Assembly: GCA_905250115.1 (NCBI GenBank)
Contig: CAJNOI010000049.1
Span: 528,359 to 592,358 of the forward strand
Direction of reading: 5' to 3'
Origin: Adineta steineri
Lineage: Eukaryota > Rotifera > Eurotatoria > Adinetida > Adinetidae
DNA: 64,000 bases
Shown: positions 1 to 12,725 of the stretch, in pieces
Layout: every line of letters begins with the position of its first letter
How positions within the stretch are numbered: position 1 is the first letter of the stretch
Made by a program: the position numbers and the translations under genes
The notes under the pieces: model-generated
Seen by the model: only the letters and a program-made list of their open reading frames with translations
Told to the model about the DNA's origin: nothing
Databases searched by the model: none

Positions 1-594
1 CATTTAGACATTTACTATGAACTGATTCAACTAAAAGAAAATTTTTAGATTAAAATATAATTATCTCTTATGATATGTAATAGATATTATATGCTCATAA
101 ATAAAAAAAAGAAGCCAGTCATAAATATATAAATAAATGTAATATAATCACTACACTAACACTTTGAAATTTGTTCTTAGACAAATAAAACGTTGAAGCT
201 GGAAAAAGATTCATATATAAATATACTATTGTCATCAAACAAAAAATAAGAATGAAAAAGAAAAAAGAAGTAATATATTAATGACGAAATACTGAACTTG
301 AAGTGTATGTTTCTGTCTATGTCATTCTCATTCGTTTCTTTTTTGGTTACATTTCGTTGTGTTTGGTATTAATTCATTTTTAAGCGCTCAAATACATTTT
401 TTTACATACTTATCGCATTGTAAGTTTTCACCATCAGCAACGCAAACGCTCTCTATTGTTTTTTGTCATTGAAAAACAAACATAAAGAAGAGAGAGAAAA
501 AAAGTTAACGAAAAAAAAAAAGTCTTCAAATACATATATACAAACATTTGTTATATTGAATTGTCTTTTTCTCGATTGCTAACATCAACTAAAA
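1..594. other. 5' flank without recognisable gene
   Basis: AT-rich DNA with A-runs and stop codons in all frames. I see no coding exon or RNA gene. The last ~100 bases before the ATG at 595 are probably promoter and 5' UTR of the next gene, but no clear TATA box stands out. Confidence 0.5.
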
Positions 595-2319
595 ATGTTT
601 GCTAAACAATCACATTTAACTATGCCACCACCTCTTTGGCTACATGTTGATGGTGTTAGTTTACCAACAGATATACATCAATATCAATCATCAGTTCGTT
701 CATATGATTATCAAACAAAACATTTACAAAGTCCAGCACAATCTCCACCACCACCATTGATATCACCAACAACAAATCATTCTTATAGTTTATCAGTGAT
801 TGATGGACCATTTAATCATAATAATACAAGTAAACAGCAGAAAATATTAGAAAATCTTGATGGGCCAAAAAAACTTTTTAAAGATAGACAAATCAAAAAA
901 GTTAAATCATTATCAGGTTTAATTAAGTAAGGAAAAATTGGTTATTCTATTTTAATATAAAAAATAATTATTTGTATGTATATTAGAGGAACTGCTTTAT
1001 CACGTCAAACATCTCAAACATCAGCATTCACAAGTCCAGCACCATCAGCTATATCAATACAAACTCTTCAAGATGATCAACTTCCTATTGTTACACTTGA
1101 TCATAGTGATGATGGTCTTCCATTATCTCATACAAATGAACAACAAAATGAAATTCGTCGTCCACGAGTTTATTTTTCTGATTATAATAAAATTCAATTT
1201 ATTGAAGATAATGATGAAATATCTCAACAACATCAAATACCTATTAATGATGAACCTCGACAATCTCGAATTCGTTTACCATCAAAAAAATCCTTAAATA
1301 CAAATCCGATTACTCATACGACACCATCAATTCAACGAGCACAAACACGTCAAAATCTTACTGGTCCAACATCTCGTCAAACATATCAACAAATTGGACA
1401 AGATTCATCTACGAAAAAACAACAATCAAATGCGACACCACGTACACAACAATCTCATATAACAAATTTACCTGATATACTTAGTCAATCAATACCAAAT
1501 GAAATATCATCACATGAAAAATATACTTTACAACGTGAAAAACCTATAAATCGTTTATTAAAATCAACTCATGATGCACCGAATAATTTAGCATTTGAAA
1601 TTTCTTCTGAAACAACACATAATAGTAATGCTCGTTATTCATCCATTCAAGATTCTTCTACTGATAGTCATAAATCTGATATAAGTGATAGTGATAATGG
1701 ACAATTACATATTGGAAATTCACCATTATCTTCATCAACACAACGACAACGTTCATTACTTCGTTCAATTTCACTTCGACAACAATTTGTTTCGCCAACT
1801 AAATTAAAATCAACCGATAATTCATCATCAGCAACAACAACAACAAATACGAATTATAATCATCAACAAATGAGTAAATCATTACCAAATGCACAACGAT
1901 CAACTTCACTTAAAATCACAACTACACGTATACATAATAATAATAATAATAATGATGATCTACATACCAATGGTCCTTTATTAACAGTAGATAAACGATC
2001 TATAAGTGATAATGAATCAAATAAACAATTAAAACGTTCTTATGTTATTCATTATAATTCGAAAAAGCCACTTGGAGCAAGTACAGCAAATTATGCTCAT
2101 GTATCAAATCGTCATTCAAATAAATCACATACAAATGAAATAACACAAGAAAATTTCCAAAATTTATTAACTATTGTTCAACCACCCTATGCTGCAAATA
2201 CCGGTATCACAACAAATAAATCTACAATGTCAACAAGTGAAGATATTCGTTCATCACGTAGATCAAGTCTACGTGCACCACTTGAATTTAATCATACATC
2301 AAATACAATTACTGTTTAA
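595..2319 (+). CDS. Low-complexity Ser/Thr/Asn/Gln-rich orphan protein, two exons
   Basis: Exons 595-926 and 987-2319 join across a 60-bp GT-AG intron (donor GTAAGG, acceptor TATTAG). The split AA|A codon reads ...SGLIK|GTALS..., giving 554 aa. I do not recognise the family. The protein has no signal peptide or membrane segment and is rich in Ser, Thr, Asn, Gln and His, with Asn and Asp runs near its C-terminal third. A proline stretch lies around residues 53-62. Around codons 165-180 a less repetitive acidic/aromatic patch contains RVYF, which fits the RVxF docking consensus for protein phosphatase 1; that is inference from a short motif. The reading frame is long, uninterrupted and has the codon bias of the other genes, so it is probably real. 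Likely intrinsically disordered; function unknown. Confidence 0.7.
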
Positions 2320-2682
2320 ATTCATTTATTTTTTTATTGTAATTCGCATATTTCTTTTTCTTCTTTTTATCATATCTAGTGACAATGATACTCATATATA
2401 TAAGCAGCAAATTGATTAATAAGAAAATATTTCAAATAAAATTTTCTTCTTAATATATTTATTTAGAATATAAATGAATATTAGAAAAAAAAACATAACA
2501 AATGCAAATAGATTAAGAAAATGAATGCACGTATAATATAAATATTTGCTGAAAATTTTTATTTTATTGTGTATTAAGACACCATAAAGAAAACTTAACT
2601 CTTATATAAACTAATTTAAAATTACTAAAAACTAAACAGTAAACAAATAAAAAAGAAAAACCGTATGTAATATTCATTATGT

Positions 2683-4439
2683 TTAACTACGAATAGTTGT
2701 AAGTTCATGTGAAATCATTGCTTGATGATCATCATCATCGATCGATTTTATCTTTGGATGAATTTCAATGGAGCCAGTCTTTGCAATCGTAGAGAAATGT
2801 CCATAACGTTTTATAAATGCTTCATAACCTACATATAGCCAAACACCAATAATAGCTCCAACAATTGGACCAATAATTGGAATCCAAAAGAAACATCTAT
2901 TTACTGAAAATACATTTTCCCAACCATAAATAAAAGCAGCAAATAAACGAGGACCAAAATCACGAGCCTGTAATATAGAACATAATAAAAATTATATATA
3001 TATAATATTCTCTACATACAGGATTAATTGCCGCACCAGCATTACCTGCAAATGCTGAAGTAATACCAACAATAATAAGAACAAATGCAAATGGTTTAGC
3101 GACTTCCGATATCATAAAATTAGAATTCTAAAAAACCAAATAACGAAAAAATACAAATAAATAAAACGATCATATGTATATTACACTTATTAAAGCCATA
3201 ATAAAAATCATTAAAACAGCAGTACCAACAACTTGATCAAAAAATGAATTCCAATGTTCTACACCGTCTGCTGGCATTGTAAAGAAAATATCAGCTGTAC
3301 CGTTTGTACCTAACATTTCTCTTTCACCACCATCAAATTTATTAAATAAACCAAAATAAAGATAATAAACAACAAGAGCACCAAAAAATGCTCCTATTAA
3401 TTGACTAATGATATAAATAACACATTGAACTGGTTTCAATTTACGAACTGTTAATAAGGAAATACTGACAGCAGGATTTAAATGCGCACCTAAATAAAAC
3501 AAACTAATCCTTTTGAAATCAATTTGTATTTATTTTTACCACTAATTGGTCCAGCAATCATCAATGCTAAAAAAAGAAATTAGATAATAGTATAGAAAGT
3601 ATTTTCTTATTAAATTCTATAACTTGATATCGTTGAATAAGGATTAGATTATTTTAATTATAGACTTAGTTTCCTTATTCAAAAATGACGTATGCATTTA
3701 AAGAGAAAACAAGTTAATTTCATATGAATAATAACTTCATTACAATATACTGTTAATGATCAGTTAAAAAATAAGTATTAAAACAGATAGTTTCTATAAA
3801 TCATTAAGATTCTTATCATTAAAAAGAAATTATAATTCTATGTAATTAGATTTATCATAATATAATTATAAATGATAATCAAAATGTAGAGAGAGAAGGT
3901 TTACTGAGTCGAATGAAGTAGTAGATCACGTTGTTGTTTACATATACTTAAGATAGAATGCGCAACAATAAAATAACAAGAATAATTTCGATCAATCAAT
4001 CACTATCTAACAGACAGTACTAACACAAAATTTTGACATAATTTCCTGTCAATCTTATCAGACCCCTAGAAATCTCATTGGTATCAAATGGAAAGAAAAT
4101 AATATTTTTATACAACGATAAACAAATATAGATTCATAATCTATACAACATACTTTTGATTGCTATAAAGCAAAATTCTATTTATATTCATATTAAAACT
4201 TTGTAAATTTTATCATAAACTAAATATTTCTCTTCAATATAGAATACAAATAAATTAATAATACCTGTATAAACACCAATGCCAAATGAAAGATTAATAG
4301 TGATTGTTGAATGATTTGCTTGATGTGACAGTTTATATTGAGCAATAGCTCCTTCACCAATTAATATCAACATAAATGTAGCAAAACATTCTGCTAAACC
4401 TTGAGCCATATATTGTTCCAATTCTTTAACTTTCACCAT
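2683..4439 (-). CDS. Aquaglyceroporin, tandem copy 1
   Basis: Five exons on the minus strand: 4265-4439, 3540-3566 (27-nt micro-exon), 3185-3489, 3020-3127 and 2683-2967. They splice in frame to 299 aa. It is a major intrinsic protein, a membrane channel for water and small solutes such as glycerol. The first half-helix motif is GAHLNPAVS and the second AAINPARDFGPR. The Asp directly after NPAR and the FGPR tail are typical of the glycerol-conducting (GlpF/AQP3-7-9) branch. The micro-exon encodes the [10 protein letters not shown] stretch before the first NPA motif. One intron falls inside the second motif, between NP and ARD. The ATG at 4439 aligns with the paralogue's start at 6988. Length matches the family. 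Substrate cannot be fixed from sequence alone. Confidence 0.93.
3567..4264. other. Long intron of aquaglyceroporin copy 1
   Basis: A 698-bp intron, much longer than the ~60-bp norm of this window. It is AT-rich, with no coding potential or repeat structure seen by eye. The paralogue has no intron at this position. Confidence 0.6.
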
Positions 4440-4884
4440 GGTGTTAATTTTTGTTTTGTTTGTTCGTCTAACAAAAATCTACTACTACTACTATTCGAAG
4501 AACTAACAGTCAAAGAACAAAATCAAGAATGGACGTCAGACTATTTCCTTCTTTTCCTATTCGCGTTATTTTTTTGTTTTTTTTCTTCTTTTCCTTCAAC
4601 CGTCAGTGCGAGACAAGGCCGTGTATGACTCCCAAGTATATATTATCAAAAGTTATAGTTAAGCACTTTCTTCGTCTATATTAATGTATACATTTCAATT
4701 CCTATTTATTCATACGCATATATATTTATATACAAGAAAAAGAAAGCCGGTGTCTTTTCACCATATATCTTCAAAATGATTAAATTCTTTCACACAATAA
4801 ATAATGAATAACAGAAGTGCCATGTTTTACATTGATACCGTGCCTATAAATGATAAAAAAATATGTTACAGAAATCAAAGCAAT

Positions 4885-6988
4885 TTATAAAAAAAATGAT
4901 CTATTACTTTCTAAAGATGCTTGTTTATTCATGTGGGATCTTTTATTAGATTTTCCTTGATTAGGTTGTTCGACAGCATCAATGTGTATAATACCTGGTA
5001 GATTAGCATATTTTTTCATTAAAACTAAATAACCTTCAAAAATTCCAACGCCAATAAGAGCTCCAATAATTGGACCAACAATTGCTACCCAAAAGTAATA
5101 ATCATTTACAGAAAATACTCGTGAACCATAGATGAAAGCGGCAAATAGACGTGGACCAAAATCACGTGCCTATATAAGAAACAAAAATATAGATACAAAG
5201 AAAAATTGATATAGAATTTTGACGAACAGGATTTATTGGATTTCCACAATTGAGACCCATAGAAAAGCCGAATGTTGTTACCATAAGAACAAAAGAAAAT
5301 GGTTTAGCTGCATTTGATATTAAATTATTATAATCATTTCCAAGTGCCATTATAAAAATAAGTAAAATAGTAGTACCAACTATAGCATCAATCAAACAAT
5401 TCCAATTTGGAATACCTTCTCCTGGTACCGTATAAAATATATCTGCTGTTGAATTTGGACCTTCAAGTTGTCGAATACCTCCATCATATCGATTGAAATG
5501 ACTTAAATAGACAAGATAAACCATAGCACTGGCAAGAAAAGCACCAACAATTTGACCAACAATATAAAATACACATTGAATAACTTTCAATTTACGTAAT
5601 GCAAGTAAACCAAGACTCACAGCTGGATTAATATGTGCACCTAAGAAAAATGAATTATATAAAATTATTAATATTTTTCTCAAGATATTCAATAATGAAA
5701 TAATTGAATTTTATTAAATTATTGTATTAAGTTATTTTTAGATACAATTCTTATATTTATCCTATAATTACATCAAAATAGAAGTAAAACCAATTTCATA
5801 CTTCAAAAAATTTCTCTTCAAGAGTTCTTGAGATGATAAATAAATGATATTTTTTAATTGTATAACCCGTAACTTTTATTCTTTTAAAAAAAAACATATA
5901 GTAAAATCATTCATACTGTTGAAGGTTGTCTAACAGTAATAAATCTTATAAAAAAAGATACAAAGTATATTAAGAATAGTAATAAGGCATCTATGAAACT
6001 CTTGATTATTTCTTCCTTTAAGTTATATGATAATATGCAGTATTCCTTCAAACTATATAAGTAAAGACATACAACATACTAAATAGCTCTATATATATAT
6101 CTATGAAGTAATCTACATGATACCTCGAAATATTAATTATATCGTGTCGATGATGCTGCTTATAGCAAAATAGGTATTATCTTAGAAGAAATAAAAATGA
6201 AGGTTTTTTCTTCATGATTTAATATCATATATATATATTCACTTAAAAAATATACATAGCATAATAATATAAATTTGATGATTGCTCTATATCATTCATA
6301 AAGCTTATTAATCTGTATAGACAGCCAAAGAGAAATAGCTATCTTTTTGCCTACTCTACATATTATTATGAAAACAATATGATTATGCAAAGTTATTAAA
6401 CGACCTTGTTCTTTATTGCATAAAGATAACAATATATATGAATAAGACAAAACGTGATAAAGATATCCGACGATAGTTTCGTACTAAAAGAAACGTTTTT
6501 TTTTTCTTCAATTTGATTTTACAGATTTCCTGTATGTGAATAATGAGATACTCTAATATAGATGTTATTAGAAATATTCTATATATCTTTTCATAATATA
6601 AAATACTTTACAAAAGAACACAAAGAAATTTACAATCAGTAGAATGAATCATTTCTTTTGTCTTTTTTTTTCTATTAGAATAAATACAAAGATTTATAAT
6701 CAACTTGAAACAAAAAAATAAATTATTATAACTAAACTATAGAATAAATAATTGAATAATCTTTATAGTATTTTTTCTTTTCTTACCTGAAATTGGTCCA
6801 GCCACCATAAGGGCCACATATACTCCCGTTGCAAATGATAAAGTAATTCCAAGATTAGTTCCAGGTGATGGTTTAGTAAATTTATACTGAGCTACAGATA
6901 GATTTCCAATTAGAATGGAAAGAAATGTGCCAAAAAGTTCAGCAAGACATTGAGCACTATACTGCTTTAATTCGCGTGGATCAAACAT
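4885..6988 (-). CDS. Aquaglyceroporin, tandem copy 2
   Basis: Three exons on the minus strand, 6787-6988, 5228-5640 and 4885-5169, join to 299 aa, exactly the length of the neighbouring copy. Motifs are GAHINPAVS and NPINPARDFGPR, so again the glycerol-facilitator branch. The intron between NP and ARD is shared with copy 1, though its donor is the unusual GTTCGT. The micro-exon intron and the intron after the MAL segment of copy 1 are absent here. An in-frame ATG at 7066 would add 26 residues. I prefer 6988 because [13 protein letters not shown] aligns with [13 protein letters not shown] of copy 1. The two genes are head-to-tail about 445 bp apart, which indicates local duplication followed by clear divergence. 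Expected role: plasma-membrane water/glycerol channel. Confidence 0.92.
5641..6786. other. Long intron of aquaglyceroporin copy 2
   Basis: A 1146-bp intron between the SG and AH of the segment leading into the first NPA motif, at the same position as the third exon boundary of copy 1. AT-rich; nothing recognisable inside. Confidence 0.6.
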
Positions 6989-7938
6989 GATATTTTTTTT
7001 ATGATGACAAAGTGCAAGTATATAAGATAAGAACAGTAGAATATTACGATTCAACACGTTGGACAATATAATTTAAGATAACTGCTTTATATTTATATTC
7101 ATTATTTCCAACAGTCAACAATCATAAATCAAATTGTTTAGTCACTTTAAGACACAAGTAATTATTGATATTACGTTGTTCTTAATTTTTTTTTGGACAT
7201 AAATCGTATTTAATATATGTCTGAATAAGATTTTATTTCGTATTTTTATTTTTTTAACGATATTTCTTTTGTTAATAAAGAATAGATGATGAAACATGAT
7301 CTAATCTATATTTACAAGTACCTAATACATGTACCATGCGAATATATATGATTAAGAGAAATATATTTGCAAAAATCTTGTTCATATGTTTAATATCAAG
7401 AGTTGATAGAGAAATGGTCAATTTACAAAATAATATTTACTAGTATAAAAATAGCCGTTTCATTTTCTGTCATAATCATACGATAAAAACTTCCAAAGAA
7501 AACAAAATACTTATCACAATGATTTTAAACTTTTGTTTTTTTTGAAAATATATCTATGTAAATTATTATTTAAAAAGTCATGTTTTTCATGTGATTTCAT
7601 AATATTCTATGTATATTTTCAGGTACATTCAAATCCTTTGGATATTCTTTGATGTACCTCGACTTAGATTAATACACAGACAAATATTTTCCTAATATTA
7701 TAAGCTCATATTTTAATAAATGAAATTAAGCTTCTAGTAAACTCGATGTAATCTACATAATATTTTTATTAACTATTAGACATGTTTTGGCACATAAATT
7801 TAACCCTTGTATAGAGTTCAATATGTTCTAGATTAAAGAAAACGTGATCTGATTGTAAAAAAAATTTAAATATAACAAATAATACTATATTCCTATTCAT
7901 GTTTATTAATATGTAAAAAAGCGCGAATAAGTTATTGT
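6989..7938. other. Divergent intergenic region
   Basis: About 950 bp between the divergently transcribed aquaglyceroporin copy 2 and the EF-hand gene, so it should carry both promoters. AT-rich with no coding signal; no specific site could be assigned. Confidence 0.4.
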
Positions 7939-8721
7939 ATGTCACAATCTGAGACACCACGTATGATACTTAATGTACAATATAATGATGAAGATGATGA
8001 CGATGATAATAAATCATTTACACCTTCGATTATTAGTCGATCATCGATATCAACGACTCGATCAGGTTCGATAAGTACAGAAATAGGACAAGAACAAATC
8101 GATCATATACGAGATGCATTTGCTGTATTCGATAAAGAAATGACAGGTTCAATTACAACAGAACAATTTAGGTAATCAATGAAATGAATTTTAATATTGA
8201 AAACATATGTAAGAACTCATAATTTAATTGTTTTTTTTATTAGTAAGGTTCTCGAAAGTTTTGGCTATAATGTTCCTGAAACTGAGTTAACGACATTTAT
8301 TTGTCAACTAGATATTGATAAATCAGGTAAGTAGTATCTATTTAAATTATACTGAAAATAATTGCAAGCGTTTTATTTGTTAGGAACAATTGAATTTGAA
8401 GAATATCTCAGTTTTATGTTAACATTTATCAAAAAAAATGTTACAACAGAAGAAAATCTTCGAGACGCTTTTAATCTATTCGATCAAGATGGTGATGGAT
8501 TTATTAATACAACTGATTTACGAGATATTATGACAAATCTAGGTGAAAAAATTACAGATGAAGATATAGATGAAATGATTCGTGAAGCTGATATTGGTAT
8601 ATATCACTATCTAATTTACTTCTAAAAATTCGCTATTAAATATGCATTCTTTTCTATTCTTTTAGATAAAGATTTTAAAGTTAATTTTCATGAATTTCAA
8701 CGAATTATGAGTTTTAAATGA
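7939..8721 (+). CDS. Calmodulin-like four-EF-hand protein
   Basis: Exons 7939-8171, 8244-8326, 8384-8596 and 8666-8721 give 194 aa. An acidic N-terminal extension (~45 aa with an Asp run) precedes four EF-hand loops. EF1 [12 protein letters not shown] is degenerate: it lacks Asp at positions 3 and 5 and the Glu at position 12. EF2 DIDKSGTIEFEE is canonical. EF3 [12 protein letters not shown] has Asp at position 12. EF4 [12 protein letters not shown] has Phe instead of the usual Gly at position 6. The linker [20 protein letters not shown] is very close to calmodulin. It is therefore a calcium sensor of the calmodulin/troponin C superfamily, not a standard calmodulin because of the extension and altered loops. 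Probably cytosolic; partner unknown. Confidence 0.9.
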
Positions 8722-10130
8722 ATATCAAGAATTATTTTTGTATAAGTGGAGACATTGTGTAAAAAAATATGTGAATGTAATTAACCTTTTATTTCCATGT
8801 CGTTCTTAGATTAGTTTACCAGTAAGAGCTATGATCATAACGAACCATAACAGACATATCTTTGTGGTTTTATTGAATGAAAATTATGATCTAAGACAAG
8901 AAATATAGTTTATGTTATAAAAAAAAAATTTATCAAATTGTAAATCAGTAAGACATCTAAATTTCACTTTTTTATCGTTATAAGAAATGTTCAATCAATC
9001 TATCAGTGTTTTATATTGAAAATATCTGTTTTTACATTTAATTTATTTTAATAACCATTTTGTTAACAACAAAAAAGATTCCAGATATATATTGTCAAAA
9101 ATAGTTTGCATGTATTTATAACTGAAAGAAATCATATAATGATGTTCCTAGAGTTTCCTTTTGAAAAGCATCACAGCATCAAAAATGCTACTCATATATC
9201 AAAGAGTTATTTAAAACAAAAGAAACAACATAGACGACAACGAAAATACTTGATTATTATATGTATTGTCTTATTCGAATAGAACAAACTTTTACTATAA
9301 TTTACTTTAATAGAATAAAATATGGAATATTCTAAGTGTATCTTAGCAAAGATAAATGATAAAATCTTGATTAGTTTTTTTTCAAAAAAAAAGAATTTTA
9401 TTAGAAGGTGACTGAAGTCGCACCTAACTGATTTCAAAAGAACTAGTACAATTTTTTATTCATTAAAATATCTCTAATTGTATTTGGGCATATATTCAAT
9501 CTCAAATATCTTTGTTACAAATTTGGAAAAATCAGTACATCATCTGATTTAAGAAGAAATTTTTAATTCATAATAATCTTGATATCGAAATATGATTATT
9601 TGACTTTAGTTTAATTCAATCAAGCATTTATAATAAATATAATATTTCTCGGAAAAAAAAATTTGAATCCAATCATAATAATTCATCGATATTTTTTAAT
9701 GATGATTGAACGTTTTGTCATATGATGCCTTTTTTTCTTCAATTCATTAAATATGGTCGATTGCTTTTGAGTCTTTCTTTTCAAGGTTATTATCATTATA
9801 ATTATTCATCTAGCGTTTCCGCTCACCAAAGACGTTTGCATACGTACGTATATATATATATATATGTGCTGAAGATTATAAATCTCTTCATTCCGTTCAA
9901 ATGAGCATCAGTAATAAGAGGACATGGATAAAAGTGTAGTCACGTGCAGCAGGAGGTCAAAAACAATAGTCAACCTTCATAAAGAAGCAAAAGAAGAAGA
10001 AAAAAACACAATATATGCCATGACACACACACGCACACTATTGATATAATACTTGATCAAACAGGTTATAATCTTTGATATTTTACGAATATTGAAAAAT
10101 ATATAGAATATATAGATGTTTTGTATTTTT
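8722..10130. other. Intergenic stretch, convergent gene ends
   Basis: About 1.4 kb between the 3' ends of the EF-hand gene and the minus-strand membrane protein. AT-rich, with a short TA run near 9848 and a CA/CG run near 10026. The open frames inside are short and have repeat-driven composition. No gene seen. Confidence 0.5.
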
Positions 10131-11635
10131 TTATTTGATCGGTACAAAGAAATTGTGACATGCACAATTCATAGTTGATGTTTTAGATTGTTTACGATGT
10201 AAAGTTTCTAATAAACAAGTCTGACATACAATTGTCGATGATGCTGGTAGAGAAGGTGATTCACATGTGTAATAATGTGGTATTAAATGAGAATTAGACG
10301 ATAGATATTGTTGTTGTTGTTGTTGATAATGTGCAAAAGTACATGAACAACAGCAACAAGGATGACGATCATAGGATGGACGAATTTCTTCATAAATATT
10401 TGTTGAATTATGATGAGAAGATGATGATGCTTCATCAGAATTTAGATGTTGTTGACTTTGTGTCATTTGAAGACTTAAATTTGAATTATTTCTCATGGTT
10501 AATGATGGATATTGATTATGAGCAATTGTTGTAGTTGTTAACGGAGTTAAACAACCATATGAAGTTGGTGCAACCTATATTCAAAAAAATAAAATTATAT
10601 AAATTTAATTTCATTAGTTTATAGTAATTTATTCAATAACTTCCGATTTCCTTCCTTATTTAAAATATGTAATCAAAAGATTGAATTTAGCGAATGATAA
10701 TCTTACTTCTCTTTTTTCGTCTATATAAAATAAAAGTGATAAATATTTTAATCAGTTAAGTACATTTATCTCCTTTTTTTCGAAATACTTATAATTTATT
10801 TCAATTTATATTCATTTTTTTCAATCTGTTAACATATTGTTTTTTCTCGTGTATTGACAAGTATCCATCTGTTTGAGATTCTTTTGTCTAGTTTATCTAT
10901 TTATTCTCATGATAAGAAGAGCTTTAATGTAAACAGTTTCTACTATCCATCTCTCTCTCTCTCTTTCTCTTCAAACATCCGCTTTGAATTCATTACGTTT
11001 ATCCCACTTGGCTACAATTAACTCGGATTGCCTATTCTTATAGACAATGCTATTTATCTTGTAATAATGATTACATAATTCTCTTACACTCGAGAATGAT
11101 GCACATCCGTCACCGCCGCCACTACTATTGCTACCAAGATTGCCCTTTGTATTTGTTGTTTTGATAAATGCCACATCACTGTTGTTCGTTTCTCGTATGC
11201 TGCTATTCACACTATCAATGCCTGGTGTTCGACGATGACGATATCGTAATTTATGATAAAATCGAAATCTATAAATAAAAGAAATTGAAATATAATATTC
11301 AAAGGCCAAAGAAAAAGGAATCTTTCTTCTTACTTAACACCGAGTATAAATAATATAAGACAAGTTGATGTTACAGCAATTAATATTCCAAGAATAATGG
11401 AAAGAATTGTTAAATATGACGAATCTGTTGTACGTTGATGAGCATTTGTTATTGTCGAAGATGAACTCAATGATAATTTACAAGTTGTTGTTAAAAATAA
11501 TTCAGGAATTGTTGGAGGACGTGGTGGAGGTGCAAGAAGATAACATGCAGATTCTTTTCGACATGTTTCATATTTTTGATAATGATTAACATCATTAAAT
11601 GAACTAATTTTGAAATCGGATAAAGTTCGATTCAT
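10131..11635 (-). CDS. Single-pass membrane protein with YEEI motif and Cys-rich tail (orphan)
   Basis: Exons 11334-11635, 11088-11268 and 10131-10574 splice in frame to 308 aa. Junctions are AA|A (intron 11269-11333) and a phase-0 GTAAGA donor at 11087. Residues ~1-72 hold a few Cys, a proline stretch (APPPRPP) and Ser/Thr-rich linker. Residues ~73-100 form one strong hydrophobic helix, followed by the basic KFRFYHKLRYRHRR. By the positive-inside rule the N-terminus is outside and the ~205-residue tail is cytoplasmic. The tail contains Y222-E-E-I, the consensus for Src-family SH2 binding when phosphorylated, then a HPCCCCSC cluster, a Gln run and two further CxxC-like pairs. No signal peptide was found. 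A likely 5' UTR acceptor lies just upstream of the ATG, so a further exon cannot be excluded. I do not recognise the family. Confidence 0.7.
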
Positions 11636-12705
11636 TGTTTCATACTGTTAAATCTATAATAAAAATGAAAAGAAAGAAAAGCAACCCTTACGTTCGATTC
11701 TTATTCTCTCTCTCTTCTTTTCTTTCTATCACGTTTGTTCATATGTGACACAGTTCAACAATTATTACTTCTCTCAAGAAGAATATAGAGAATAGGAAAG
11801 AAAGAGAAGAGAAGAGAAGAGAGAGAATTAGGGGAGAAGTGGACTCTTTTGCTTGCTTGCTTACTTCTCTCTTCTTCTTCTTTTTTTTTTTGATGTGCAT
11901 GTGAGACGATCCGAAGTGTTGACAGACGTAATGCGTATGTATGCACGAGACAGCATGACAAATACAAAGCGCTTTTCCTTAAATTAGTCTTCTGTTAACT
12001 GTACACTTTTAAATGGAAAAATAGTAGATGATTATTGCTTGCATAGATAATACCTTCAGTCTTACTCGTACTTATACGTGAGAAAATAAAATCGACATGA
12101 ATCTTTAATTAAATTTGAAGAACTTTTTCTCTAATAAAAAATGATATTATATTAATGACGACCTTGTCCTTACGTATGTGTAAAAGTATTTTATGAGAAG
12201 TAATAAGATGGTGTTAAGAAAAGAAATATTAAACACGGCAAGCTTAACATTATTAGACAATGAATACAACAAAAAGAAACGAAGTAATTATAAAAAAAAA
12301 GAAATGTGGTTAGTTATAACAATACCATTGGATTAAAAGCAAGGAGTAGTCTACTTACGAATAAATAGAAGGATGCTATTAAAATACTAATGTAAATTCG
12401 AATATAAAAATAAGCAAATGATAATAATAATCATATCATATCTATACTTTCTATTGGTACTTCAATATTGTCTATCATCGTTGTTTTATGATCGGACAGT
12501 ACAAACGAATAAGACATGTTCAAAGGGTATCATGGTCCGTGACTATATCATTGTTTATATTGTACATACGTAAATGACACTAACTGAGTATAGAGAGAAT
12601 AAGTTCAAAGCTTCTACTCTCTCTCTCTCTCGCTCTATATCTCTCTTCGCCACTATTCTAAGTAATGATACATCTATTCATTTTCTTTTCTTTAGCATGT
12701 CCTGT

Positions 12706-12725
12706 ACACACACACACACACACAC
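12706..12725. repeat. (CA)n microsatellite
   Basis: About ten uninterrupted CA units, followed by TA-rich sequence. Confidence 0.9.

Noticed and set aside
9722..9904. 60-codon ORF between the EF-hand gene and the YEEI membrane protein
   Set aside because: It runs through a TA microsatellite and has no domain features.
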